Assembly: GCA_019096155.1 (NCBI GenBank)
Contig: JAHCVI010000004.1
Coordinates: 806,001 to 870,000, forward strand
Direction of reading: 5' to 3'
DNA from: Staphylotrichum longicolle
Lineage: Eukaryota; Ascomycota; Sordariomycetes; Sordariales; Chaetomiaceae
Length of the DNA: 64,000 nt
Position 1 is the stretch's first letter. Each line of letters opens with the position of its first letter. Below are positions 31,405-42,745 of this stretch, piece after piece. The position numbers were made by a program, and so were the translations under genes. The notes under the pieces are model-generated. The model was not told the origin of the DNA. It made no database searches and saw nothing but the letters and a program-made list of their open reading frames with translations.

Positions 31405-32717
31405 TTCAACGACTCTCTTGCGCCGGATTGGAAGCAGCGCTGCGGCACATTGATTCCGGATGTCGAGCAGCACGGTCCGAACTTCATAGGCAGGCTCGGG
31501 GGCAGGGTTGCCACAGAAAAGAACTGAAACTTGAAAGATGGCAATCGTGCTGATGGCGGGGCGAAACCAAAATCCGATTTGGTGGTTGGAGGCGCGAAGC
31601 CCTGTGGATCTGCGCCGAGCAGCGCCCCGGGTCGCTGCAGGGGTCCACGTGCAGAGCTGTTAGGTGCTCCGGCTAAGTTGGCGGGGTTGGCACTTGGTTG
31701 GCATCCGGTTGGCATCCGGTTGGCATTCGGTTGGCATTCGGTTGGCGTTTCTGTCGCTTCCATCAATTCTCGCACGTTCCATCCTTCTTCCATCACCTTG
31801 CGCAACCTCAAGCCGGAAACTGGTCTCGCAGAGTCTCCATTGGGACACCGACCCGCTAAGACACCGCTAAACACCACACAGCCACCATTGCCGCCAACGT
31901 CACCGCGGTCGCCAAGAATCGCCTCGATGGGATTATCGGAAAGGAATGCGGGGTCCGAGGGGAATTGAGTCGTTGTGGCTGTGCCGTTGCATTCGCTCAC
32001 GCTCGCTCCCATTTGCTTCACCGACTTCCCGTTGCCCACAAGCGAGGAATTGGTCTTTCTGGTTGTCTTGGCACCTGCCCTTGTGGGCCGCAGCCTGTCA
32101 GCAGGCGTGCACTGCGTGGAGGATGAGGCTCTGGGAGGAGCCTTTCTGAGCCCGTTTACAGTTGTTGCAGTGGCCCATCACGTCGATCTCGGACGTCGCC
32201 GCATGCCTGCCGCGTTACACATCGGAACCCCCAGACAGATCAATTATTCCCCAGCCTCTCACAGAGACCAACATGACCCGTAAGACGACCCCAAACGGGA
32301 ATTGAGCACGTGTGGGCACTCACCAACGGTTCCGGTTCCGCGCGTTGGCTCTGGTTGGGTCATTTCGGTCACGGACGACGCTAAGTGCCGATGTCTCCGG
32401 GGCCACTTCCCTATCAATACCAACTGATTCCTTCGCCCTGTTTTATGGTCCCCGCTCTTTTCTTCCCCATCATCGCCCATCACAAGGACCGTTTGACCCT
32501 CTTCCAGATTGTTTGACCGATGCGCACCCGCCAGACCAGTGGATCGGACACCACCCAAATGCCTCGTGCAAGCCAGCAGAAAAAGGATCGGAGATCTCTG
32601 ACCTCTAAAACTTCCTTCTTTTCCATTCTATTCAGCTGCTTCACCGTCTCATGAGACGCCCGTTTCTGCGCTGCCTGAGAACCAGGCCGGCTCTCTCGCC
32701 CTCCGACCCTAACCCTG
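31405..32717. other. long intergenic region with an 11-bp minisatellite
   Basis: 1.3 kb between divergent membrane-protein genes. Apart from the tandem repeat at 31696-31750 I see no gene; frames through the repeat only translate the repeat. Confidence 0.5.
31696..31750. repeat. 11-bp tandem repeat (about five copies)
   Basis: Units GGTTGGCATCC, GGTTGGCATCC, GGTTGGCATTC, GGTTGGCATTC and a diverged GGTTGGCGTTT start at 31696, 31707, 31718, 31729 and 31740. Read directly from the sequence. Confidence 0.9.
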
Positions 32718-34918
32718 ATGCCTGCGCTTCCCCCTTTTCTCACTTTCGATGCTCTTGTCGGCCGGACCGTCTCCAACAGCACAATTCCATTCGGACCTGA
32801 GATTCAGAATGTCTCCTGCAGCTGGCCTATATCGGGCGAGTATGGTGTCGGATCCAGAATCTTGTTGGTTCCCCTCGAATGGCCTTCACATTCCTGTCAA
32901 GTTCGGTGTCGGTTAAAGTGTGAGAGCCACGGGCTAACGCAGGTGGCAGATACTACGTCTTAGTGGCAGCCTGTGTGCTCGCCCGGAAGTCAGAATGGCT
33001 CCGGAATGCGTGCTTGGCAGCGGCACTCATCTTTCCCGCTACTGCCGCCATCCATGCCATTGTCATTGCGAGTTTGCACGTTGACGGTACTTCTCACTTC
33101 CAACTCCCTGTATGCAGCCTTCGTCTAAACATTCTCTCAGGCGCGATTGACTTGGACGTCTACGGTGCCTTTCAACTTTGTACCATTGGAATCCTGACCG
33201 CGCCGGCGACGGTCAGGCTGTCGAAGACGTATTTCAACAATCCTGGGCGCAATGTGTTGTTTGTGTGGACCATGCTGGTTCTCGCTGGTTAGAATACTTT
33301 TATTGTTCTCTTAGATGATTTCCCCCGACGCTGAGGCTTACTGAATCGTGCTCCTTGCAGGATTATTGGCCTTGGCTGTCGAGTTCTTCCGCGCCCACTC
33401 AGTCCCATGTACCGATGACGGATTTGGTCACCCACTGTACCGCGGGTCCGAATTTCCCTACGGCAACACCACCTGTGGGCTACACTGCACTGTCGATGAC
33501 GGCCCCTATTCTCCCATGAGAGACGGCTCAGCCGACAACATCTATGTCATTCCCACCCCAAACGTACTCAGCTTCGGCGCCGCAACCCTAGTCGCCGCGG
33601 CATGTTGTATTCCGGGCGTCCTCTCGATGGTCTCAACATATCAGAAGATCCTCAAAACCAACTGGGCGAAGCAGTCTGGCGACCCGGAGGCCGACGAGGT
33701 GATTGAGGGAACCAACGGGGCCACTGTCGGCGGGATGAAAAGGGTGAATGACTTGATCCGACGGCTCCTCAGTGTCGTCGAAATCCCAGTGGTAAGTGCC
33801 AGCACCTTTGCCATGAGGCTAAAAGCGACGAGCTAACTGTTTTGTGATAGTTCGGCGGTGCAGTTCTCGCGCTCATCATCATTGGCGAGCTGAATTTCTG
33901 GAGCGGACCGGTCAACTTCCAGACGGAGCCCATTGCCAACGTGTCCCAGTGGAGCAGCATTGGAGCATCTGTACTCGCCGCATGTGGTTCTTTATACATG
34001 TTGCTGGCAAGGTATCTTGACAAGGCAGAGCAGGAGGAGACGGCGCCTTTTGCCTCTGGTCCCTGCCACTGTCTCTGCCATGAACACGGCAGTAACCGCC
34101 CCGACTCCCTGAGTGATGGTCCCGAGATGGAAGAGATGACACGGCCGCCACTATCAGTACCGGTTCCCGAAACCGATCTTCGTGTGTCCAGGCAAGACAC
34201 ATCGCCCACCTATCCGTTGGCCCCAGTACGCACCGATACCTACCCCGACAACGAAGACGCCGCCCGCGGTCTTGGCATCCATACTGTCGACTCCAACTCT
34301 ACGGTCGCGGGCAGCAGGCGCGACGTCACCAAAGCATTAATGAAGATTGCCACCGCGTTCGGAACCGCCTCGGCAGACCGGTTTGACGACCACCAGTTCA
34401 GGCAGGGCAAAGCTTTGGGTTTCCCCGAAATTCCAGGCGAAGGCAACCGAAACAGCAAGCTGAGCCAGATTAAGCAGCAATGGGGTGAGCCGAGCGACGA
34501 CATTGAGGAGGGCCTGACGCCTCGCGGACGGCGGTCCCGAGCAAACAGCTTCAACGGCAGCATCTACAGATCACCCTCCATCGCCTCACGGGCACCTTCT
34601 CCACAACCGCGGGCGAGAGCGCAAACCACCGGGCCAGGGCTGTCGTTTCTGGGGCTTCCAACCTCCCACAGCCCCGAGAGCACATCCGAATCGGTCTTTC
34701 CCGCGCGGCCTTCGGCCGAGTTGGAACATACCAAGTCGCAGGCCACTGTCGTCACACTGCACGAGGGACCCAACTCGCCGGCTATCGTTCTGTCGTCGGA
34801 GGATGATGTGTTTGAGGAGCCGGCTGATATTTCTGGCCCAGCTACAGCGGCTGCGTCTGTGGTTGAGCAGCCAGTGCCTGAAGAGAAACCAGAAGCACCA
34901 CGGCATGCCAAGAGCTGA
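32718..34918 (+). CDS. fungal multi-span membrane protein with long cytosolic tail
   Basis: Five exons (32718-32844, 32943-33086, 33141-33287, 33361-33791, 33851-34918) give 638 residues, all phases consistent. A short N-glycosylation-rich ectodomain (TVSNSTIPFGPEIQNVSCSW) precedes about six hydrophobic segments, for example YYVLVAACVLARK, LAAALIFPATAAIHAIVIAS, LCTIGILTAPATVRL, NVLFVWTMLVLAGLLALAVE and FGGAVLALIIIGELNFWSG. An extracellular loop has paired Cys (PCTDDGFGHPLYRG, CGLHCTVDDGPYSPM). The last 280 residues are a Ser/Pro/Arg-rich, probably phosphorylated tail containing RRDVTKALMKIATAFGTAS. Such proteins are common in Sordariomycetes and uncharacterised; receptor-like topology is only an inference. 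Confidence 0.75.
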
Positions 34919-35745
34919 TGGGATAGGTTTTCATCACTCACCGACGGGGAACGCTGTATCACGTGAGAGGACGCTATTGCTAATATGGGAGGTCCCTGCT
35001 ATTGTCACGATGAATGATTTACGTATGTATGCGAACAGGATATACGGCACGGAGTTTGGAGATTCTACACGGGGAGCGTGGGCGCACAGGCTACGGTGTG
35101 TACCTTACTCGGAAGACTTGTACATGATACTGGTTAAGTAGATGCGCGATAGACAGGAGAAGCTGGATTTACAGAATAACAACAATAACAATGTCTACCT
35201 TACCCAGTCACCCCCCGTTTTCCGTTCCCCCTCTATCAACCCGCCTCCACCATGGCACCCCTGCGGCTCTCCCATTGTCAGCCTCTTCCCCCTCTTCTCC
35301 GCTACACTGTCGTTTGCTTCCATCCCCTCTCCGTTGGTCTTGTAGCTTTGGCTTGTCGTCCTTGCTTTCCACTTTTTTCCATTCAGTACCAGTTCCCTTC
35401 CAGTTTAGCGTACCTAGGCCCTTCAGCCATCGTGCTCCCATCTCGTCTCAGCTTCCTCCGGCACGGCAGGCCGGGTGTCCGGAGTGCGCCATGATTGGGT
35501 GAAGCATCTACCAGTTACAGGTCTCCACATAGTTCTTCCCCACATCTCTGTGACTCGATCGATTTTGACAAGCAACACGAACAAGCAACCACAAGATAAG
35601 GTAGCCAGAGAAGAAAGCAACGACCCCAAGAAACAAGTCAAGCCAGTGTCGGCGACAGCCTGCAGGACGAGCCGCTCTCCAGACCTGAGCGCACCGAACC
35701 CCTTCTCCCCAGGCCGGTCGCCGACCACTGACTTTTCCCCTAAGC
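34919..35745. other. intergenic, no gene recognised
   Basis: 827 bases. A long CT-rich leader (35190-35460) precedes the C2H2 gene; an AAC/AAT-rich stretch lies near 35176. No coding frame supported. Confidence 0.45.
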
Positions 35746-36561
35746 ATGGACACGCCCTCGAGCTCTTCCGGCCCCCAAGCCCAACCCCGGCCGCCGCCGC
35801 CCGAACCCGTTGCTCAGGCGCCGGCCACCGACCCACAGTGGCGGACGGCATGCCGGACCTGTGGGGCCTCGTTCAAGTCCCGCAACCAGCTCATGAGGCA
35901 CCTTTACCGATCCCACCCCGGGAAACCGGGCAGACAGGGCAAACCAAAGGCGCCGTCTCAGAGCACACCCCGGAGCGCGCAGACAGCACAAGCGCCAGCG
36001 CCGACGCCGGCGCCAACTTCTCGTGAACCGGGTCATCATCCACAGCAGGTCCACCCCTTCAGCCTGCTAGGACAGCAGCAGCAGCTCGCGTTTGCCGCGC
36101 AGGTCCTGTCGGCCATCTTCACCGTTGGGATGCAGCAGCAGCAGCAGGAAGGGCAGGAAGGAAATCATCAGCCTGCGGGGCTGCAGCCGAACCCGGCTCA
36201 TTCGCTCCCGCCGTCCCAGCTGTCACGGACCCTTGGTGAAGCATCAGCCTCCGGTCCGAAATCCAGCACGGTGCACCCATCGTCACATGCACCGACTACC
36301 ACCACCACCACCGTCAACGGCGCCACCACTGCCGCCGCCGCCGCCGCCGCCCAAGACCAGACATGGACTCGCCAGGGCGGTGAAGCGGACACCAAGGCGC
36401 TGGATGACTCAGAGTCGGAAGACTCTGACGATGACGACGATGGCGGCGGTGTAGCGCTTTTTGGTCCACCAGCGCTGGGGGAGCTTTCTTTTCGGCCCGG
36501 GGATGATGCAGAGGTGGGGAGGGATGTGGAGGAGTTGGATGCGGTCGGGGATCTTGACTGA
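35746..36561 (+). CDS. single C2H2 zinc-finger protein
   Basis: Intronless, 271 residues. One classical finger CRTCGASFKSRNQLMRHLYR-SH lies at about residues 35-56; the remainder is low complexity: Pro/Gln-rich N-terminus, a segment FSLLGQQQQLAFAAQVLSAI, a Gln run, Thr and Ala runs (TTTTTT, AAAAAAA) and an acidic end ESEDSDDDDDGGG. The start ATG is preceded by a TAAGC context and there is no earlier in-frame ATG nearby. A single finger with disordered flanks suggests a protein- or nucleic-acid-binding adaptor; target unknown. Confidence 0.75.
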   Translation: MDTPSSSSGPQAQPRPPPPEPVAQAPATDPQWRTACRTCGASFKSRNQLMRHLYRSHPGKPGRQGKPKAPSQSTPRSAQTAQAPAPTPAPTSREPGHHPQQVHPFSLLGQQQQLAFAAQVLSAIFTVGMQQQQQEGQEGNHQPAGLQPNPAHSLPPSQLSRTLGEASASGPKSSTVHPSSHAPTTTTTTVNGATTAAAAAAAQDQTWTRQGGEADTKALDDSESEDSDDDDDGGGVALFGPPALGELSFRPGDDAEVGRDVEELDAVGDLD

Positions 36562-37063
36562 GTACCTCCTTCGGTGGACTTTATCCGGGAGGGCCGAGAG
36601 GGTGGAAGCGTTGACGCTTCGATTGAGAGATCAGTGGGTTTGCTTGCGCATGGTGCAAGAGAAGGTGGTTTGGCAACGGGCGTGTGTTGAAGCATCGTTC
36701 AGGGGTCGGGATGATCCAAGTCTGGGGACGAAGGCGCGAGTATTTGATAATCACCGCTTGTGTTGTCAATGGGTTGGAAACAAAGTTCAGACGGTTATTG
36801 CAGTGGTGTTTTGCCTCGCCTGGTGGTGTCTCTTGGCTGAGTGCTTCGACTTTCCGTTCCATAGTGCTACGTCCTCGTAAGTGGTCAGCCATTCCCCTGC
36901 GACGGAGGTGCGCGCCACCATGGATCTGAGCCAGGATAAGGAATGTGTCATGTAAGCACACGTCAGTTCATTTGGCGTTACGACATGGAATGGCTTTCAT
37001 ACAGTCTTGAGAGCTGCATTCAATAACGAAAGAAACCATGCCATTTGGTCAACCATGCAGCTG
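36562..37063. other. intergenic between convergent genes
   Basis: 502 bases of 3' flank; nothing recognised. Confidence 0.45.
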
Positions 37064-38427
37064 CTACAAGAACTTATATGTCTCAGGGTCAGTCCAAGTG
37101 TCTCGGGTATACCAACGCCTCGGGCCACAACTGAACAGCTGAACTAGCGTCTCAGATACCAACTCCCGCCAACGAATCACCATGCCGAGAGCACCTGCCA
37201 TCATGTCGCAGCGGACAAGTACTTCCCAGCAGAACTTCAGATACTTTGCCAGCTCGTCCCTGTTGTGCAAGTGGAGTGGGTCGTGCGGTACCTGAAGCCT
37301 CCCCCGTGGCGCATACTCTGCTAGTGCCATGATGTCCAGGACCAACTCCATTGGAAGTCCTTTGCTGCGTAATATCTGTTGAACCTGCGGGACGTCGGAG
37401 GGGGCAGGCTTCTTTTCCGTAACTCGGTCGCAATTCAGAAACTCTTCAAATGGCACCAACCCGTAGGGGTAGACGAGGCTCAGAGAGGGGATTCGAAATT
37501 GGTTACCGAGCACGCGAAACTGCCCGTCTGCAATCCCGAAGAACTGTCGATGTGGGTACGTTGCGACTTCGGACGTCGTGCCTGACAAGGTGCAGTGTTT
37601 GAGCATGTATTGATAGATCCTCGTTTGGCGGTAGTCCTTCTCTCGAGTCTTTCCCGATGCCGGGTCCCACGTCTCCGGGAAGCAGTAGATCACATTCAGA
37701 CCGATATACGGCAGCAATGCAACTCTGCATAGAGTATCCCAGCCGGCGTCGAGTTTCTTTGACGGAGACGTCAGCGAACTTGTTGGAGCGACGAGTGGGA
37801 AGAAGGCATTCGCGACCTCGGCCGACGCAGAGGTCGAGGGAAAATTCTCACCTCGCAATGGCACCGAGACATTTCCCACCAGGTCCGGAGGCCCACGTCA
37901 GGGTAAGCGGACACACGAAAGATGACGTCCATTTCGTCATACAGAAGCAGCGTCTTGATCAGTTCGAGATTGAAAAAGGCCTTTCCATTGACCTCAAAGA
38001 AGCGGTAGCAATCGTTTCGCTGGTGCTCTCGGTAAAATGCAGCAGCGCATCTCTCCTCGGGAGGGATTGGGCATGGGCATTGGCCTTTATACGTCTTGTC
38101 CTCGCTCGGAAGGATGTCCTCGTGGCACATCTGCGCCATATAGGCGCGCCATCGACGCACAGTAGGAGTGATTTTCCGGATCGTGGCATCATCTAAGATG
38201 ATGTCTTCGGGACGTGGGGGGTCATAGTGCTCGGGATATTTCTTGCGGGTTGTTGACGAATGCTCACGAATGTTGCGGACGAAACCTTCGACAAAGTAGT
38301 CCAATTTCTTGGCTTGATCGGGTTTGAAACGCAGATGGAGATCTCCATGGCAGGGATGCTTGGCCTCAGACCAGTGCAGGTTCGCGGCCAACACGTTCCA
38401 GGAGATGTTTGAAGTTTGATGAGCCAT
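37064..38427 (-). CDS. fungal hypothetical protein (conserved-looking, function unknown)
   Basis: Two exons (37852-38427, 37064-37756) give 422 residues; the 95-base intron has a GCTGACG branch site and phase 0. Exon 1 has PCHGDLHLRFKPDQAKKLDY, PTVRRWRAYMAQMCHEDILP and FYREHQRNDCYRFFEVNGK. Exon 2 has LPYIGLNVIYCFPETWDP and a C-terminal block LPMELVLDIMALAEYAPRGR with PHDPLHLHNRDELAKYLKFC and RCDMMAGALG, which I associate with uncharacterised Sordariomycete proteins. The start is uncertain: ATG 38427 (MAHQTSN) or 38493, and an open frame at 38490-38681 (RWTWLTYFLTSIRRFSLASA) may be part of an upstream exon. No domain assigned. Confidence 0.6.
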
Positions 38428-38817
38428 GCATTCCAATGATTGAAACAGTTTAGGGGTGTGGTGCTGAGGAATGTGTAAGCCTGAAAGTTTCACGCAAGGC
38501 GAAAGTGCGGGGTCCGACTGAGCGGCTCATCCGGGCCGTGCCGTTCGACAAAACCGTTGGCACTCGCCAGACTGAACCGCCGGATCGAGGTCAGAAAGTA
38601 GGTAAGCCATGTCCAGCGAACTGTCGACGCTCTCTTCTCGGGTGGAGTACTTGCCGCTTGCGCTGGTTCAGGCAGTAGCATTCATCGAAGCGAAAACCAG
38701 GTTCGACCAATGAGTGTAGAACGACCTCAGGAGGAGATACCAAATCTGTAAAACACAAACCCCTTCAACACAAAAACCGGAGCCGGTGCTGAGCCGGTGC
38801 CAACGCGACAAAAGGAG
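38428..38817. other. intergenic; possible upstream exon at 38490-38681
   Basis: 390 bases. A minus-strand open frame at 38490-38681 looks partly coding and may belong to the gene downstream, but no splice pair with acceptable intron length joins them. Confidence 0.35.
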
Positions 38818-38923
38818 TGGGAACTGTGAGGCTCGAACTCACGACCTCAGGATATCCAGGTTATGTGTAACCGGGTCATACAAGCGTATGAGACCTGCGC
38901 TCTTCCAACTGAGCCAAGCTCCC
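38818..38923 (-). tRNA. tRNA-Met (CAT), elongator type, with 33-nt intron
   Basis: Folding by eye gives acceptor GGGAGCT/AGTTCCC with discriminator A at 38818, D-arm GCTC/GAGC, anticodon stem CAGGT/TCCTG, loop CTCATA+A with anticodon CAT, variable AGGTC, and T-arm GTGAG TTCGAGC CTCAC. The AGGTCGTGAGTTCGAGC stretch matches eukaryotic elongator Met tRNAs. An intron of 33 bases follows position 37. Mature length 73 nt. Confidence 0.93.
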
Positions 38924-39270
38924 TTGCTATTTGCTGGAAATTCGGCGATTGAGGACGGACTTATCAATTGGAGCGAGTCAACTTTGCGCGAGTCAGGGCG
39001 GTTGGTGGTGCGGGGTTTTCCTTGGTTGGGGCTGCGGGGCCGCCGTGGGGGGCAAATAACGGTTCGGCAGAATGTTGTGCTGCGCTGCAAGGGCCCAAAA
39101 GCCCGACCTCCTGGTCAAGGGCACAGTGCGGCGTCCGGGTTGATGCAAACATGGCAAACGAGAAAAAGGCGACCGAGAGCACTGACAGCTCTGAACGGCT
39201 CGTGACTCTCGACGGACGACCGCGCGACACCGCGACGCAGCAAAAATGCTGCAGCAGCAAAAGAGAAGAG
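38924..39270. other. spacer between two tRNA genes
   Basis: 347 bases, no gene recognised. Confidence 0.5.
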
Positions 39271-39358
39271 TCCCCTCGACCGGAATCGAGCCGGTGACCT
39301 TTCGGTATCAATAAATTCCTTTACAGCCGAACGTGATAGCCAACTACACCACAAGGGG
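39271..39358 (-). tRNA. tRNA-Tyr (GTA) with 14-nt intron
   Basis: Acceptor CCCCTTG/CGAGGGG with discriminator A, D-arm GTGTA..TCAC, anticodon stem TTCGG/CCGAA, loop CTGTAA+A with anticodon GTA, T-arm ACCGG CTCGATT CCGGT. The intron of 14 bases after position 37 fits the rule that fungal Tyr tRNAs carry an intron. Mature length 74 nt. Confidence 0.93.
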
Positions 39359-40369
39359 ATGATAGATTGTGTTGTGCGGAGCAGCAGCCGAACTGGCCTT
39401 GTTGAACGGGCCGACGATGCGGGATCCACCGTGGACCCGACTCGGTCCAGATCTCAGAACCTGACCTGGAAGTGGAACGCCAACTTCCAGTCCGCGACAC
39501 GCTCAGATCTCTTCAGGTCAAAGGTTAGCCGAGCCTGGCGCGGTGGTGGGACACGGGACTCCGCAGGTTGATGGTCTGACCATGAAAGAGGTTGACTGTG
39601 CCGCACAGAGCCCTGCGCGACTTGCAACGTTGTGGGTTTGTGGTGGCCCAAAAAGGGGCCGGCCTGGCGGGGTTTTGAGCTCAATTGTGATGGTTGATGG
39701 CTCGAGTCAGCCCGCAGGCAGCACTCAAGATGCTACCCGACCCAAAGAATGACCTCGAGAAAAAGCCAGGAAGGGAACTTGGCACACCATGTCAACACAA
39801 GCGATCCCCGCAGCTGCGGCTGGACCTGTGCCACTCCCGCGCCGGAACAGCACACTGAGCACGACCGCAGCCTGCTCGACACACCCGCTGCCGACCACGC
39901 TGCCGCTTGTGCCGCACCCAAACATGGTGTTTGAGGTTTGAGGTTCCGCAATCCCTGCGCCCCTGCGGCTCGTTGGTTCGAGGGTTGCCATCAACCCCGC
40001 AACCCCATTGGCCGCGAGCCCGGTCGTCATGCAGTTGGGTCATTCTAATCTTGACCACCTGCATCTGTACTGTGCGATATGCAGGTGCGCTGGTGGCTGG
40101 GCCTTGGTGCCGCGCTGGACGCGAGACAAGACGTGATGGCCACGGACGATGTGCCTGTACCACGCCGTTGGGAACTGGGGAGCTGCCGGCCGGCTGATAT
40201 AGCCTGGCCCTGGTCAGGCCTGCGCCGTGGCGGCAGGATCCGCGATCGATCATGTCTTTTGAACCCGGGGTTCGCCCAAGGTCGACCAGCCGTTGCCCAG
40301 AGATCTTCAACAACCTGTGCCGGTGGCTCTGTCTCGCTGCCACGAGTCAATGACTCCCCGACGGTAAGC
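39359..40369. other. intergenic, no gene recognised
   Basis: 1 kb between the Tyr tRNA and the next membrane-protein gene. The minus frame 39792-40343 and plus frame from 40079 are open, but the text is not coding-like before the ATG at 40370. Confidence 0.45.
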
Positions 40370-42745
40370 ATGGGCGCCTACGTTTCCAGCGAAAACTGCG
40401 CGGCCAAGTATGGCACCACGGTGAACTGCACCGTCGACCTGTCCAAAGACAACACCACGGCCCGGTACCTCGGCGATGTTGGCCTGGGAGAGTTTCCCGG
40501 GGACCCAGACATTGCAGGTGCAGGAGCATGTTTCCCTCTGCCTCTGGTCTTACACATGGCTAACAGACGCCAGGTACTTGGGGCATTCATTTGTGTCACA
40601 GGAGTATCACTCCTTCTCTCCATAGCTAGTTCGGCATGGTGGTCAGCCAAGAACATCTTCGGTGTCGTGAACCGGCTGACGAGGGAGTAAGACACTCACG
40701 ACTCCCCACCCGAGACCGCGCTCACACCGTCCAGGGAAAAGGCCCTAAAAAACTGGCAGATCTCCATTGCCGGCATCATCGAAGCCCTCATCGTCACCTG
40801 CAGCGACCAGCAAGTCTTCACCGGCGGCGCCTACGCCATCACCCTGCGCTATGCCAAAGCGTGCTCCGTCTCAGCCTACCACTACAACATCGTCGCCAAC
40901 ATCTTGCTGGTCACCTGCGCCACCCACCTGATGGCCGTGACTGTCGCCCGGCACTACTGGCAGCACCCCTACCTCGGCGTCCTGCGCATCACAGTCACCA
41001 CGCTCGTCTTCGTCATCACCGGCTCCCTTCTCTCAAACCAGGGTTCCGGCTCATTGGGATTCCCGACACAAGTCCCTCCTATCACCGAGCAATACAGTCT
41101 GATGCTTCTCCCTGCGGCTTGCTTCCAGACTGGAGATTTCATGCTGGATAACGAGGTCAAGAAAGCGTTCAAGTCGGGCTCGGCAGAGGCCTTCTTCACG
41201 GGCCAGATCCACGGGTGGACGAACTACCTGATCATGTTCATGTTCTACATCATCGCCGTGTGCGTCAGCCTGGGGCGGGTCATCCGCCGCGGGATGGGCC
41301 ATAACGGGAAGCGGAAGAAGTTCATGGCGTGGTTGAAGCGGGTGGTTCCGTTCTTCTTCCGCATCAAGCGGTTTTTCTATGCCATTTTTGGGCTGTATCT
41401 TGTGGCTGGGATTGCCATTTCGGCCTGGACTGTTGCCATTGCGGCCATGTATGTCTTTCGGCTGCGCCGGTGGGTGGATTTGTCTCAGTGGTACGGCCCC
41501 CCGATTCTTTTGCTGAACACCATGTCACCGTTCATCTAGAACTGACAATGTCCGCAGGATCCAACGCAGCAACAACCGCAACCCGGAAAACGACCCGTCC
41601 ACGTTTGGCCAGCTCGTTCCGCTGCTGCTGATGTCCCTGACCGTCTTTACCTTTTTGCAGATCATTAGCGGTATGCCCCGTCTCGTCTCCAATCCTCCTC
41701 TCCATGGCTGGCACTAAGCTCCTCCAAACAGAACGCATCAACGCCCGCAACAAGCGCAACAAGCGCCTCGAATACGCTGCTCTCCGCCACCGCCGCGGTT
41801 CCGGCCACTCCCGCTCCGACTCCCGCTCCCCCTCGCCCTCCTCCCGCACACGCTACTCAACAATTTCCGTCGTCGGCGTTGGCCACGACGGCACCCATGT
41901 TGAGAGCGACCACCAGCAGCTGTACGACTACCCAAACAATGACAAACTAAAGGACGGTCCCGTGGTGGGCGTCCGGCTCGTAGAGGAACCTGAGCCAGTC
42001 GAGATTGAGATCGACGGGCCCGACCAACCTTATCCCCATCCCCACCCGCACCCGAACTCAACCCCGATCTCGACCTCACCACCGCGCCAACACGCCCAAA
42101 CCCACGCCAACACATTCCCACTCCCGACCTCTCACCCCCACCCCCACCCACAGTTATACACCGGCGAAGGCTTCGACTTCCCCACCGACGCCGACCCCGA
42201 ACCCCGCCGCTGGACAACAGACGGCGCACCCCTCCCGCACCCACCCCCGCCGCTTCCGACATCCTCACCCTCCTCCTCTTCCTCTTCCCTCCTCGTCACC
42301 ACCTCCGCGCAAAATGGGCCTCTTCGAGCGCATGTCCCGCGCGCGGGAGGAGAAGCGCCAACAGAAAAAGAAGCGCGGCCTCAGCGACGGGACCAGCGGT
42401 CCACTGAGAGTCTCGGTGCTACTGGAATACCCGCCACCAGGACCGGGCCCCGAGGAGGTGGGGTTGAGGGATGGGCACGCGAGGATGTCGGCTGTGAGTT
42501 TACCTGTCGGGTTGGGGGTGGGTATCACGCGGGTTCTGCTTCTGTTTGCATTTGCTTCTGTTCCAGGTGGGACGGGCATGGGGAGGGTGGGCAGTGGGGA
42601 GTGGTTTGTGAGGAGGGAGGGGGGGAGGAGTTTGAGTCCACCGGTAGTATCGGCACCGGGGCCGGGTGTGGGAGTTGGGGGTGTGGGGGAGGTGCAGGAG
42701 AGGGATATTGGGTTGGGGATTGGAGGAGAGGAGGGGCTGCGGTGA
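40370..42745 (+). CDS. fungal multi-span membrane protein with Pro/His-rich tail
   Basis: A six-exon model (40370-40525, 40574-40686, 40735-41490, 41558-41670, 41732-42493, 42567-42745) gives 692 residues and closes in frame. The ectodomain has Cys and N-glycosites (SSENCAAKYGTTVNCTVDLS). The conserved text GLGEFPGDPDIAGAG joined to VLGAFICVTGVSLLLSIASS follows, then spans including TLRYAKACSVSAYHYNIVAN, LLVTCATHLMAVTVARHYW, LRITVTTLVFVITGSLLSNQ, WTNYLIMFMFYIIAVCVSLG and LYLVAGIAISAWTVAIAAMY. The tail is long, with HPHPHPHPN-type repeats. Intron 1 (40526-40573) is best read as GC-AG with donor GCATGT; no GT donor fits the frame. The last 100 residues are uncertain because a second frame (MGLFERMSRAREEKRQQKKK) also looks coding. 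Function unknown. Confidence 0.65.

Noticed and set aside
37757..37851. Frameshift between the two halves of the 37064 gene
   Set aside because: A 95-base phase-0 intron with GTGAGA donor and GCTGACG branch explains the change of frame.
40518..40573. Ordinary GT-AG intron with donor GTGCAG at 40518
   Set aside because: Phase does not match the acceptor; it would shift the conserved text out of frame.
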